Assembly: GCA_019509785.1 (NCBI GenBank)
Contig: JAEKLQ010000062.1
Location: forward strand, 1-36,839
Reading direction: 5' to 3'
Source of the DNA: Fibrobacterota bacterium
Lineage (GTDB): Bacteria > Fibrobacterota > Fibrobacteria > UBA11236
DNA: 36,839 nt
The notes under the pieces are model-generated. The model did no database searches. It worked only from the letters and a program-made list of their open reading frames with translations, and was not told where the DNA came from. Position numbers and translations under genes: made by a program. This document shows, piece by piece, positions 23,445 to 31,464 of the stretch; position 1 is the first letter of the stretch, and the number at the start of each line of letters is the position of its first letter.

Positions 23445-24314
23445 ATGGCCAAGACCATCCTGATAACCGGGGCTACGGGTAACATCTCATCGGGCATCCT
23501 GAACAATCTGATGAACTCCGGGCACAAGCTGCGGGGCCTGGTCCGCAATCCGGAAAAGGCGGACGCGCTCAAGAAGCAGGGCGTCGACGTCCGCATCGGG
23601 GATCTGGAAAAGCCCTGGACCTTGGGGCCCGCCTTCGAAGGCGCGGATACGGTATGGCTGCTGACGCCTGGCGGCGCGCGGGCTCCGGAGCAAACTTCCA
23701 ACGGACTTTGGGCGGCCAAACAAGCGGGCGCGGAGCATGTCGTGCGAATGTCCGCCGTAGGCGCGGCCTTCAATGCGCCGACCATCAATAGCCGCCTGCA
23801 TGCCCTGTCAGACGCGGAAGTGGCCGCCTCGGGAATCCCGTATACCATCTTGAAGCCGCATTTCTTCGCGCAGAACCTGTTGATGATGGCGGCCGGGAGC
23901 ATCGCGAAGGAAGGCGCCATGTATCTGGCTTTGGGGGAGGGAAGGCTCGGCATCATCGATTCCCGGGACATCAGTGATTTCGCCGCGCATGTCCTGACCC
24001 ATACCGGGCATGAGGGTAAAACCTACACCCTGACCGGACCCGCGTCGTTGAACATGCATCAGGTCGCCGAAGCCATGGGCAAGGGGCTCGGGAAGCCGGT
24101 GAAATACATCCCCATCCCGTGGGAGGCCGCGCAGCAGGCGATGACACAGATGGGAATGGATATGTGGACGATCAATTTCCTGGGCGATTACATGAAAGCG
24201 TATAGCGCTAACTGGGGAGACATCGCCAATGGGGAGTTCCAAGCCGTAACCGGAAAGGCGCCACGCAGCATGGAGCAATTCGCCCGGGACTTCGCCGGCG
24301 CTTTCGGCAAGTAA
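23445..24314 (+). CDS. NmrA/SDR-type NAD(P)-binding oxidoreductase
   Basis: This 289-residue protein is an atypical short-chain dehydrogenase of the NmrA/NAD(P)H:quinone-oxidoreductase-like group. The Rossmann motif TILITGATGNISSGIL lies near the N-terminus. Further features are RGLVRNPEKADALKKQGVDV (Arg favouring NADP), VVRMSAVGA, and LKPHFFAQNLL, with a C-terminal substrate lid. The usual SDR Tyr-x-x-x-Lys pair is not evident, as in NmrA proteins. The ATG at 23445 is chosen because GGAGGA ends 7 bp before it. It is divergently controlled with the MarR regulator, as often seen for quinone or azo-compound-responsive pairs. A quinone or aldehyde reductase role is likely; the physiological substrate is unknown. 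Confidence 0.9.
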   Translation: MAKTILITGATGNISSGILNNLMNSGHKLRGLVRNPEKADALKKQGVDVRIGDLEKPWTLGPAFEGADTVWLLTPGGARAPEQTSNGLWAAKQAGAEHVVRMSAVGAAFNAPTINSRLHALSDAEVAASGIPYTILKPHFFAQNLLMMAAGSIAKEGAMYLALGEGRLGIIDSRDISDFAAHVLTHTGHEGKTYTLTGPASLNMHQVAEAMGKGLGKPVKYIPIPWEAAQQAMTQMGMDMWTINFLGDYMKAYSANWGDIANGEFQAVTGKAPRSMEQFARDFAGAFGK

Positions 24315-24337
24315 TAAGAACGGGCTTTCCTTTTCGA

Positions 24338-24366
24338 TTGACACCTGCCCATAAGTGCAGTATGTT
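24338..24366 (+). promoter_or_regulatory. Strong sigma-70-type promoter for the nuclease-like gene
   Basis: A consensus TTGACA (24338-24343) and TATGTT (24361-24366) lie 17 bp apart, 32 bp before the ATG at 24399. It is the only promoter in the window with a perfect -35 box apart from marR. Confidence 0.75.
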
Positions 24367-24398
24367 TTGGCGAACATCGTCCTTCGAAAGGGAAAGCC

Positions 24399-25028
24399 AT
24401 GATCGCTCGTATGACTGCCAACGCCACCCCGGTTCTCCTCCTCTCCTCCAGGCTCGGTTTGGTTTCGGTGCCGGACCTGGACTTGGGTTCGCTTTCCCGG
24501 GAGGAGGAGATCGATCGCAATACCGTTCGCGAATGCCTGCAATCATTGGGTGAAAACATGGGCCTTACCCTGCTGGCCCGCGGCGAGGCCTTCCCCGGAT
24601 CGCCGGCTCTCCCTGAATCCGGAGAAGCTGAATCGGAGGCGGAGTTTCCCGACGCCGCGGTGCGGAAATCCTTAGAAGGCTTGGATGCGGTTTGGCTTGA
24701 GGACGACGAGCCGGTCGCTTGTTTCGTAGTCGAGAGCGGCTTCGCGGGTTGGGAGGGGATTCGCCGCTTGGCCGATCTAGTGGCCTTGCATCCGAAGCTG
24801 AAGGCGCCCCTTTACGCCGTAACCTTGGCGTCCCTCAAGCCGGCCCTCTTGGCGGAAGTGCAACGTCCCGCCTTGTGCCTGCCTAAGAAACCGCTTTCCG
24901 AAAGGCTGCGCCTGCTCGATTGGGATCGGTTACGCACGGAGGCAGAGCAACTCGGAGAGCGCGTCCGATATCTGAAACCTGAATTCGTGGAAGGGATTTC
25001 CGAGCCCGTAGTCGCTCCGAAGGTTTAA
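24399..25028 (+). CDS. Predicted PD-(D/E)XK-nuclease-like protein
   Basis: This 209-residue cytoplasmic protein has a C-terminal half matching a widespread but unnamed family whose core reads D-x-V-W-L then F-E-V-E then a G-x-x-R-x-x-D-L helix, ending YLKPEF. Here it appears as LDAVWL (Asp96), CFVVES (Glu112), GWEGIRRLADL (118-128), APLYAVTLASLKPALLAEVQRP (in parts) and YLKPEFVEGISE (191-202). The family resembles restriction-endonuclease folds, but biochemical proof is not known to me. The first Glu of the usual FEVE is Val110 here, so catalysis may be altered or lost. The N-terminal 90 residues (SREEEIDRNTVRECLQSLGENMGL) may form a small DNA- or protein-binding domain. It is monocistronic with a strong promoter. 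No methyltransferase or other defence gene is adjacent. Confidence 0.6.
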   Translation: MIARMTANATPVLLLSSRLGLVSVPDLDLGSLSREEEIDRNTVRECLQSLGENMGLTLLARGEAFPGSPALPESGEAESEAEFPDAAVRKSLEGLDAVWLEDDEPVACFVVESGFAGWEGIRRLADLVALHPKLKAPLYAVTLASLKPALLAEVQRPALCLPKKPLSERLRLLDWDRLRTEAEQLGERVRYLKPEFVEGISEPVVAPKV

Positions 25029-25075
25029 ATCCTTCGAGAGGGGATGGCTGGAAAAAGAGAAGAAGGGGAAGGAAG

Positions 25076-25102
25076 GTCCCTGCCGCCAGAGGCGGCAGGG
25101 AC
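25076..25102 (-). terminator. Bidirectional hairpin between the nuclease-like and RRM genes
   Basis: GTCCCTGCCGCC and GGCGGCAGGGAC form a perfect 12 bp stem with an AGA loop. It lies 9 bp past the RRM gene stop and 48 bp past the nuclease-like stop. On the minus strand it is followed by a pyrimidine-rich tract with TTTTT some 25 bp on. It probably ends both transcripts. Confidence 0.75.
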
Positions 25103-25110
25103 AATAGGAT

Positions 25111-25443
25111 TTAGAACCGGCCGCGTCCGCCGCCGCCGCCACCGCCCTGGCGTCCGCCGCCATAGCCACCGCCGCCGCCGCCTCCGCCACCGCGGGGACG
25201 TTCTTCGGCTTCGTTGACCTTCACGGCGCGTCCGTCGATCATCTGACCGTTCAGTTGCGCAATGGCCGCGCTAGCGGCTTGGTCCGTGGCCATCGTTACG
25301 AAAGCGAAGCCGCGGGGTTGTCCCGTTTCGCGATCGGTCGGAATGGCGATTTCCTTTACTTCTCCGGCAGAGGAGAAGGCCTCGTGGAGGCTTTCTTGTG
25401 ATGTATTGTAGGACAGGTTGCCTACGTAGAGACGATTACCCAT
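25111..25443 (-). CDS. Glycine-rich RRM RNA-binding protein
   Basis: This 110-residue protein has one RNA-recognition motif: RNP2 LYVGNL (5-10) and RNP1 RGFAFVTM (44-51), with the aromatic residues that stack on RNA. A Gly-rich tail (about 84-110) with Arg and a Tyr, RGG-like, follows and is encoded by GGC/GGN repeats. Bacterial members, best known in cyanobacteria and FCB lineages, are often cold-induced and bind single-stranded RNA. The translation start has only a weak ribosome-binding site. A candidate promoter lies about 80 bp upstream, leaving a leader of roughly 70 nt that could be thermoregulated (inference). A strong terminator follows. Confidence 0.93.
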   Translation of the reverse strand: MGNRLYVGNLSYNTSQESLHEAFSSAGEVKEIAIPTDRETGQPRGFAFVTMATDQAASAAIAQLNGQMIDGRAVKVNEAEERPRGGGGGGGGGYGGGRQGGGGGGGRGRF

Positions 25444-25523
25444 AATGATACGACGCTTTCTGTGCTCCGTGCCGAATGGCTTTCATAAGGACCGAGAATG
25501 CAGTCCCTGATTGGAGCCCCTAA

Positions 25524-25552
25524 AGGATAGGTTGTTTTACGGGTTTCACCAA
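25524..25552 (-). promoter_or_regulatory. Candidate promoter of the RRM gene
   Basis: On the minus strand TTGGTG (25547-25552) and TATCCT (25524-25529) are separated by 17 bp, 81 bp before the RRM start codon, implying a leader of about 70 nt. The rest of the 121 bp gap to the upstream gene holds nothing else I can assign. Confidence 0.4.
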
Positions 25553-25564
25553 CAAAAAGAGTTT

Positions 25565-27106
25565 TTACCCCCTATTTCGGGAAATTTGGGCGTGGATCAC
25601 CCTCCCGCGGAGATCAAACCCCTTCCTAAGAGGGGCTTTTCCCGGTCCCGACCGGGTCCGGGACCTGTTTACCACCGCAACGGTCCCCCCGGCGTTCGCG
25701 GATATGAAGGCCTCGCCGGTAAAGGACGGGCCGCCTGCGGATGCGGAAACCACCACCGAATGGTTCAGGCCGTTCAATCCCGTTGAGTCTTCCCAAAGCC
25801 CGGCATTCGCGAGGCGGATCGAGTACTCCGGTCGATTACGCAATCGCGGCGCGGGGTCCGGCAGGTTGAGGAAGATCCGGTACCTTCCCGGAGGCATGCC
25901 GGTAGGTATCGCGCCGGTTACCCCCAGCGGCACGGTATCGCCCGCGCCCCATCGCCTGGGATCGTTCTTCAGCGGCAAGGCGTAGCGCGCTTTCGTCTTT
26001 TCCTCGCGTAGGACCAACTCCAGTCCGCGCGGATTGAAGGCTTTCCCCCAGCCTCCGTTGGCCAGGCGTAGGGAGACTTGCAAGCCGCCGCCGGGACGGA
26101 CGCTGTCCTGGATGTCCGAACTCAACAGCACGAAGCGATACCCGAGGTGCGTCTGGATTTCCGGATAGCACCCCGCTTGCTTCCAACCGCTCAGTACGTC
26201 GGGATGGTATCCCATGTTGAGCATATCCCAGCGCATCCTGCGCAAATCCTGCAGCATGGCGGCGCATTGCGCGAAGGGCCCGGGGTTGCAGGTTTCCCCC
26301 TCTTGCGGGACGAATCGGTTATCCAGGCTCAGGAAGTTTTTCTCGGCTTCGAGGGCGTTGTCGGTGTAGGTGCCGAAGTCGTCTTGCGATGCGCCCAGGC
26401 AATCGTTATGGGCGCCCACGCGGGAACGCGGACTGCCGTCGAAAGCGTCGTCCGGGCCCAAGGGCAGATCGCTTCCCAGGGCGCCGCGCTTGTAGAAGTT
26501 GCAACGCACGGCCACCATGCGTTCGGCCGGCAGGGCGGAAAGCAGCTTGAGCAGCACGGCCTTGCGGCTCGCGTCGTTCTCGAGACCATTGGTGGAGCTG
26601 TGCCATTCCCCCCATGCGCCGATGAAACCCGCTTCCACCAAGGCGAGGATGTCGGCATGGGCGGCCAAGACGGGAGCCAACTGATCGATATGCGACAGGA
26701 TGCGATCGAGCGAAGCATCCGGTTGCCCCTGATCCGAGTTATAGGCGAAGCGGACGATGACCTTGAGGCCGGCATCGCGGACCCATCCCAGTTGCTTATC
26801 CAATTGGATCAGGAAGGAGGCGGGCAGGGGGACGTTCCGATAGGCATCCAGTTGGAAGTTGCTCCGGATGACGCTGGCTTTTTGGACGCGGCGGATATCC
26901 CGGAGGCCATCTTGGGTGATGCCGTCATCGGGGAAAAAGAAACCGCGTTCGGGATTGATGAAGTCTTCCGTCGTCTGATCGTAAACCAAGTGCGTTGCCG
27001 AGGCCGCCTTCGCCTGGCCGAATCCGGAAGCGGCCGGAGCGGCGATGATGATGGCCGTAGTCGTGGCGGCCAGGGCGTGGAAACGCCCGGAAGAGCGAAA
27101 GGGCAT
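25565..27106 (-). CDS. Secreted DUF4874/DUF4832 protein with C-terminal sorting-like tail
   Basis: This 513-residue exported protein has a signal peptide (about residues 1-36). A TIM-barrel-like DUF4874 domain opens with INPERGFFFPD (50-60) and carries GAWGEWHSS (163-171), whose Glu and Trp look like glycosidase active-site residues. A DUF4832 beta-sandwich-like region follows (about 290-440; WDMLNMGYHPDVLSGWK, then YRIFLNLPDPAPRLRNRPEYSIRLAN). Proteins with this pair are common in soil and gut polysaccharide degraders, activity unproven. The last 45 residues (NRSRTRSGPGK, then KGFDLRGRVIHAQ) are basic with a DLRGR core, resembling the tails of other exported proteins in this window. It is divergent from the next esterase gene across a 229 bp space that holds a possible -10 box TATATT (27306-27311). 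Confidence 0.82.
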   Translation of the reverse strand: MPFRSSGRFHALAATTTAIIIAAPAASGFGQAKAASATHLVYDQTTEDFINPERGFFFPDDGITQDGLRDIRRVQKASVIRSNFQLDAYRNVPLPASFLIQLDKQLGWVRDAGLKVIVRFAYNSDQGQPDASLDRILSHIDQLAPVLAAHADILALVEAGFIGAWGEWHSSTNGLENDASRKAVLLKLLSALPAERMVAVRCNFYKRGALGSDLPLGPDDAFDGSPRSRVGAHNDCLGASQDDFGTYTDNALEAEKNFLSLDNRFVPQEGETCNPGPFAQCAAMLQDLRRMRWDMLNMGYHPDVLSGWKQAGCYPEIQTHLGYRFVLLSSDIQDSVRPGGGLQVSLRLANGGWGKAFNPRGLELVLREEKTKARYALPLKNDPRRWGAGDTVPLGVTGAIPTGMPPGRYRIFLNLPDPAPRLRNRPEYSIRLANAGLWEDSTGLNGLNHSVVVSASAGGPSFTGEAFISANAGGTVAVVNRSRTRSGPGKAPLRKGFDLRGRVIHAQISRNRG

Positions 27107-27335
27107 TTAGGATTTCCGGTAACGGGTACGGCATCATTGTAGGGCGGGGGCTTCGGCGATTAAAGGATCGCGTCGGGGGCGATTCACCAAAAAACTGAAA
27201 GAGTTGAGGCCGGCTCAAAGACTGGAAATCGGTCTATCCGGCCACCCACGTTCAAAACGGAGGATGAGCGTCAAATAGGGCTCTTTGGGGGCGGGGAATG
27301 GGCGTTATATTAGCCAGCACGAAGAGGGAGACATT

Positions 27336-28385
27336 ATGAATCGCTTAGGATATTTGGCGGCGTCCATCGTGGCGGCTTTGTCGGCAACCGGGTTCGCCCA
27401 GACGACGACAACCTTGAGTCTCCAGGTTTCGGGGGCCACCCACAGCACGGTCATCCACGTGCCCGCGGGAATCGATAAACCGCCGGTCGTGTTCTTCATC
27501 CATGGCGCTACCGGAAGCGGCTCGGGTTTCGCCAACGATACCAAGGGGAATACCACCGCGGATCGGGAAAAGTTCATCGCGGTCTATCCCAGCGCGGACA
27601 GCAAGGGCGGATCGGGAACTTGGGCGGACATGCAGGGCACCACCAATTTCCCCTTCTTCTTCGCCATCCTGGATACCCTGGACGCCCGGTATAAGATCGA
27701 TCGGAACCGGATCTATATGACCGGATTTTCCCAGGGGGGGTTCATCAGCTATGCCGCCGCTTGCTTCTACTCGGACAAGTTCGCCGCGGTGGCTCCCGTC
27801 TCCGGCCATTCCGGCACCTCATGCAGCATTAAGCGTCCCGTCCCGGTGTTCTCCACCTTCGGTTCCGCGGAAGGGGCCGCGAGTTTCAAGCCCGATCTGG
27901 ATACCTGGCTGAAGCTGGATAAATGCCCCACCACCGCGACCACCATCAAACCGTACCCGGCTTCCAGCGCTAACTCCAAAGCCGTGCGGGAGACATTCGC
28001 TCCTTGCGACCAGAACACGACGGTGATCCTGGATACCATCATCGGCGAGGGCCATCAATGGCCCGCCGCTTCGAGCCTCAACCAGTCCGACGAGGTATGG
28101 GCCTTCTTCAAGCAGTACTCCCTGGGCGGAACGGCGTTCGCCCATCCGCAACGGGTAGCCCAGTCCCGCGAACCGTTCACGGTCTCCTACGCGGCGGGCA
28201 TCGTCAGCGTAGGCGGGGTGGGGGGAAATTCCCGCGTGCAGGTGACCGATACCAAGGGCAAGTTGGTCGCGACCCCGGTCCTGACGCAAAACCAATTTTC
28301 CTTTAAGAACAAGCCGAGCGGGGTGTATTTGGTCAAAGCCCGTGGCAGCGCCGGGTTGTTTGTTTCGAAATTCATCGTCCCCTGA
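27336..28385 (+). CDS. Secreted PHB-depolymerase/feruloyl-esterase-like hydrolase with C-terminal tail
   Basis: This 349-residue alpha/beta-hydrolase starts at the ATG after GAGGGAG, at the head of a signal peptide (YLAASIVAALSATGFAQ). The oxyanion loop FFIHGATGSG (about 54-63), the nucleophile elbow GFSQGG (130-135, Ser132) and His240 (IGEGHQW) fit the LpqC/feruloyl-esterase family (CE1-like), which cleaves ester links in xylan side chains or short polyesters. The acidic triad member is not certain. A C-terminal module of about 75 residues follows the fold (VTDTKGKLVATPVL, then NKPSGVYLVKARGS), ending KFIVP. This is the form of secretion/sorting domains in Fibrobacterota and Bacteroidota (inference). 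It is followed by a secreted fibronectin-III-like protein 113 bp downstream. Confidence 0.87.
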   Translation: MNRLGYLAASIVAALSATGFAQTTTTLSLQVSGATHSTVIHVPAGIDKPPVVFFIHGATGSGSGFANDTKGNTTADREKFIAVYPSADSKGGSGTWADMQGTTNFPFFFAILDTLDARYKIDRNRIYMTGFSQGGFISYAAACFYSDKFAAVAPVSGHSGTSCSIKRPVPVFSTFGSAEGAASFKPDLDTWLKLDKCPTTATTIKPYPASSANSKAVRETFAPCDQNTTVILDTIIGEGHQWPAASSLNQSDEVWAFFKQYSLGGTAFAHPQRVAQSREPFTVSYAAGIVSVGGVGGNSRVQVTDTKGKLVATPVLTQNQFSFKNKPSGVYLVKARGSAGLFVSKFIVP

Positions 28386-28415
28386 TTTGCCCCTCACCGT
28401 ATGCCCGACTCGTCT

Positions 28416-28433
28416 CGGTGATCCCGATCACCG
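28416..28433. repeat. Inverted repeat between the esterase and FnIII-like genes
   Basis: CGGTGATC and GATCACCG form perfect 8 bp arms around CC, 31 bp after the esterase stop. A regulator site or a weak end signal is possible; there is no T-run. Confidence 0.45.
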
Positions 28434-28498
28434 GGCCGGAGCGCGGTAGGACATAGCTTTCCGGGTCATGTTGCTATTCTTTGCACCCGGAGGTCCAC

Positions 28499-31090
28499 AT
28501 GCAGTCCCATCGTTTGGCTTGGGTGGTAGCCTTGACGGCCTTGGCCCTGGGGTCGGCTTGGGCCGATCCCGTCGCTCCTGACAGCGCACCTCAGGCGATC
28601 CATCCCCAGTCCGGTCAGGTGAACGTTGCCCTGGATGCGTCGGGCGGCGTTACCGTAGAATGGGATTCGGTCCCGAGGGCCTTGGCCTATGAGTTGCAGG
28701 TCGGCAGCCCGACCTTTGGTTTTATCATTCCCCTATTTACTGTCCAAGGGCCCTTCACAACTTTTACCGTGCCCCATCTCCAGAGAGGCATCGGCTACAT
28801 ATGGCAGGTGCGAGGCAAGAACGCAGGCGGCGACGGCCCTTGGTCCCAGACCCTTACCTTTAGCACCGAGCCTTTGAAGCCTCCGGAATTGGTTTCGCCT
28901 GCGCTCACGAACATCGCGCCCAAGCCCTCGGTCCGGTTCGCATGGACGGAACCGAATCCGCCGGCATTTCCTGCGAGCGCGCCTTTCCCTACGGCCGGAG
29001 GATATACCTACCAATTGCAGGTATGCACCGACCCCGCGTTCCCGCTTTCCGCGTTTCCCCCGATGCCCGGTTTCCCGCCCCTGCCCCCCTATGTCATCGA
29101 CATGACCATTGCCGCCCCTTTCCTAACGGAGAACATCGATACCGCCATGACCGGATTCTCTTACGGCAAAACCTATTACTGGCGAGTTAAGACGGCGATC
29201 GGTAATACCGCGGGTAGCGAGTGGTCCATGGCGAGGGCCTTCACGACTTCGCCGCCTCCGCCGTCCACCATCACCTTTTTGAATCCCGCGCCCGGGGCCG
29301 TCGACGTCCCCGCTTCGCCCACCTTGAAATGGACCGATACGAATCGGCCGATCATTCCCGGTACCTCCGGGACAGGGGGAACCTTGGCTCCCTATTGGCT
29401 GCGCTTGGCGACCGACTCCACCTTCCCGGACTCCCCGGTTCCGATCCCCGCAATGAATCTTCCCCCCACTGCACCCTATCTGATTAATGAATCGCTCTAT
29501 GACACCACGAGGGTCGTGACCCCGGCTCTCCTTCCGGGCACGAAATACTATTGGCGGGTTATGGTTCCGGTAATTTACGGCGGGGATGAATCCTTTGCTT
29601 CCGGCTCGTTCACTGTCATGCCCCTTCCGCCGGAGATGCCGGTTACGATCGCTCCGGCGGCTGGCGCCAGCGATGTACCGCTGACGGGACCTCTGCAATG
29701 GGGCGCGGCCGAGAGGGCGAAGCTATATCGTTGCCAGATTGGAACGAACGCGGCTTTCAGCGATCCGGCGACCTTCACCGAGAATACGACCGCGGGACTT
29801 TCCCTTGAGCTGAACTTGCTCCCTTCCCAAGTCTATTACTGGCGCGTGCGTGCGGAGAACGGCGGGGGCAACAGCGGTTACAGCCAGGTCGGCCGATTTC
29901 TGACCTTGACTCCTCCGCCGGTTCCGGGCGCGCCCATCGCCGTGGCTCCGTCGGGCGCGATCAATATTCCGCTAACCCCGATCTTGATCTGGCGTTCGAC
30001 GGATTTGGCCCTTACCTATTCGGCGCAGCTGGATACCAATCCGGGATTGGCGGCTCCCTTGCTTTCGCGGACGGGCCTCGCCGACACGACCCTTGCGATC
30101 GGGCCCTTGGATAGGGCTAAGACCTACTATTGGCGCGTCGCCGCGGCCAATGCCCAAGGCGCTGGAGCCTGGTCCACGGTTTCGTCCTTCGCCACCTTGC
30201 CAAAGCCGCCTGCAAGCCCGATCCTATTGGCCCCGGACAGCAACGCGGTGAACCTGCCTGATACCCTCGCCTTGATCTGCCGTTCGGTACCGGGCGCGGA
30301 GGGCTACGCTTTCAAGCTCGCCAAGATCGTAAACAAGGCGAACGGACCCGAATTGGTGATCGTGGATAGCGCGGCCGGGCCGGATACGGCCCATGTATTC
30401 GGGCCGCTGGAGAAAGGCACGACCTACCTCTGGAGCGCTTTGGCCAGGAACGCCGGCGGAGTCTCCATCTCCAACTCGACCCGCGCCTTCGGAACGCTTC
30501 CGGAGCTTCCCTCCGGGGTAACCTTGGTGTTTCCCTCCCGCGGGGACACCGTGACCGGGGACAGCTTGATAGCCCGCTGGCATTCCGCGGGGCCGACGGC
30601 GGGCCGCTACCGGGTCCAAGTCGCCTACGATAGCGCTTTCGTTTCGCCCATCGGCGACAGCCTGATCCTGGATACCTTGAAGCCCATCACCTTCGCCGCG
30701 GGCAATGGCCGGTATTGGTGGCGGGTGCAGGCCTGGAACGCCGCCGGATGGGGACCCTATGGCGAAGCCTACTGGTTCCAGGTGGACAATCCCACGACAG
30801 GGCTGGCCGGAAGCTTACGGATTACGCCCGGCTTCGGAGGGGGCGGCGCGATCCTGCGCTATGCCTTAGCCGATGCGTCCCGGGTGACGATTTCGCTTTT
30901 CGACGTGCAAGGCCGCGATCGCGGCCGGCCATTGGATGGAATCCAAGCGGCCGGTCCCCATACGCTTTCGCTGGAAGGTAGCTCTGCCACCCATGGTTGG
31001 TACCTGTTGCGCTTCGAGGCGAAAGCGACGCGTAACCCATCGGCGCCGGGAACATTCAGAAAAGAATTGCCGGTTTTCTTGGGGCATTGA
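28499..31090 (+). CDS. Secreted seven-repeat fibronectin-III-like protein
   Basis: This 863-residue exported protein starts at the ATG after GGAGG (28489-28493), with a signal peptide cleaved near residue 22 (ALGSAWA). It consists of seven FnIII-like repeats, each closing on a Y-x-W-R-V-type strand: residues about 100-104, 226-230, 349-353, 447-450, 543-547, 642-646 and 739-742 (for example KTYYWRV, TKYYWRV, GRYWWRV). The repeats are joined by Pro-rich linkers (SPPPPS, TPPPVPG). The last 90 residues form a different module with ISLFDVQGRDRGR and HGWYLLRFEAK, like a FlgD/sorting-type C-terminal domain. No catalytic motif is present. Roles as an adhesin, scaffold or carbohydrate-binding surface protein are possible. 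The clear repeat boundaries suggest recent domain duplication in parts. Confidence 0.85.
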   Translation: MQSHRLAWVVALTALALGSAWADPVAPDSAPQAIHPQSGQVNVALDASGGVTVEWDSVPRALAYELQVGSPTFGFIIPLFTVQGPFTTFTVPHLQRGIGYIWQVRGKNAGGDGPWSQTLTFSTEPLKPPELVSPALTNIAPKPSVRFAWTEPNPPAFPASAPFPTAGGYTYQLQVCTDPAFPLSAFPPMPGFPPLPPYVIDMTIAAPFLTENIDTAMTGFSYGKTYYWRVKTAIGNTAGSEWSMARAFTTSPPPPSTITFLNPAPGAVDVPASPTLKWTDTNRPIIPGTSGTGGTLAPYWLRLATDSTFPDSPVPIPAMNLPPTAPYLINESLYDTTRVVTPALLPGTKYYWRVMVPVIYGGDESFASGSFTVMPLPPEMPVTIAPAAGASDVPLTGPLQWGAAERAKLYRCQIGTNAAFSDPATFTENTTAGLSLELNLLPSQVYYWRVRAENGGGNSGYSQVGRFLTLTPPPVPGAPIAVAPSGAINIPLTPILIWRSTDLALTYSAQLDTNPGLAAPLLSRTGLADTTLAIGPLDRAKTYYWRVAAANAQGAGAWSTVSSFATLPKPPASPILLAPDSNAVNLPDTLALICRSVPGAEGYAFKLAKIVNKANGPELVIVDSAAGPDTAHVFGPLEKGTTYLWSALARNAGGVSISNSTRAFGTLPELPSGVTLVFPSRGDTVTGDSLIARWHSAGPTAGRYRVQVAYDSAFVSPIGDSLILDTLKPITFAAGNGRYWWRVQAWNAAGWGPYGEAYWFQVDNPTTGLAGSLRITPGFGGGGAILRYALADASRVTISLFDVQGRDRGRPLDGIQAAGPHTLSLEGSSATHGWYLLRFEAKATRNPSAPGTFRKELPVFLGH

Positions 31091-31110
31091 GCAAAGTGGG
31101 GCGATGTCCC

Positions 31111-31464
31111 TTACCGCTTGACCCGCTTGGCAACGGGGTTCGCCGGTTCTTCCACCAATAATCGTAGCCGTTCAATCGCCTTATCCCAACCCGCGGAGAC
31201 CGCATCGAGATAGGCGCGCGCATCCTCGATCCGTCGCGGCTCGAGGGCGAAGAGGACTTCGCGACCGAGTTTTTCGTGCTTGACCAGACCGGCGGATTCG
31301 AGGACGCGAAGATGCTTCACGACGGCTTGGCGCGTAACTGGCGCGCGCTCGGCGAGGGAGGTGGCCGAGAGCGGTCCCGCGCCCAACCGGCGTAAGAGCT
31401 CCAGCCGGGTCCCATCCCCGAGCGCGGAAAAAACGCCCGCGGCCCCCGGCTCAACCTTCGACAT
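31111..31464 (-). CDS. ArsR/SdpR-type transcriptional regulator
   Basis: This 117-residue winged-helix protein contains FSALGDGTRLELLRRL and the HTH ATSLAERAPVTRQAVVKHLRVLESAGLV, followed by the wing HEKLGREVLFALEP. The metal-binding Cys motif of ArsR/SmtB is absent, so it belongs to the non-metal SdpR-like group that pairs with AHSA1/START-type proteins. Its ATG lies inside the end of the AHSA1 gene (14 bp overlap), so the two are translationally coupled. The order AHSA1 first, regulator second, is the reverse of the usual arrangement I know. It most likely binds the palindrome in front of the operon and represses it. Confidence 0.9.
   Translation of the reverse strand: MSKVEPGAAGVFSALGDGTRLELLRRLGAGPLSATSLAERAPVTRQAVVKHLRVLESAGLVKHEKLGREVLFALEPRRIEDARAYLDAVSAGWDKAIERLRLLVEEPANPVAKRVKR

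Noticed and set aside
25120-25200. GCC/CCG repeats that look like a tandem array
   Set aside because: They encode the glycine-rich tail of the RRM protein in frame; it is not a CRISPR or microsatellite array.
24399-25443. A defence island formed by the nuclease-like and RRM genes
   Set aside because: The two are convergent with a terminator between them, and no methyltransferase, toxin, helicase or other defence gene is near.
28739-30760. Periodic similarity that could suggest a DNA repeat or CRISPR-like array
   Set aside because: The period is about 300 bp and is protein-level (FnIII-like repeats); the DNA copies have diverged.
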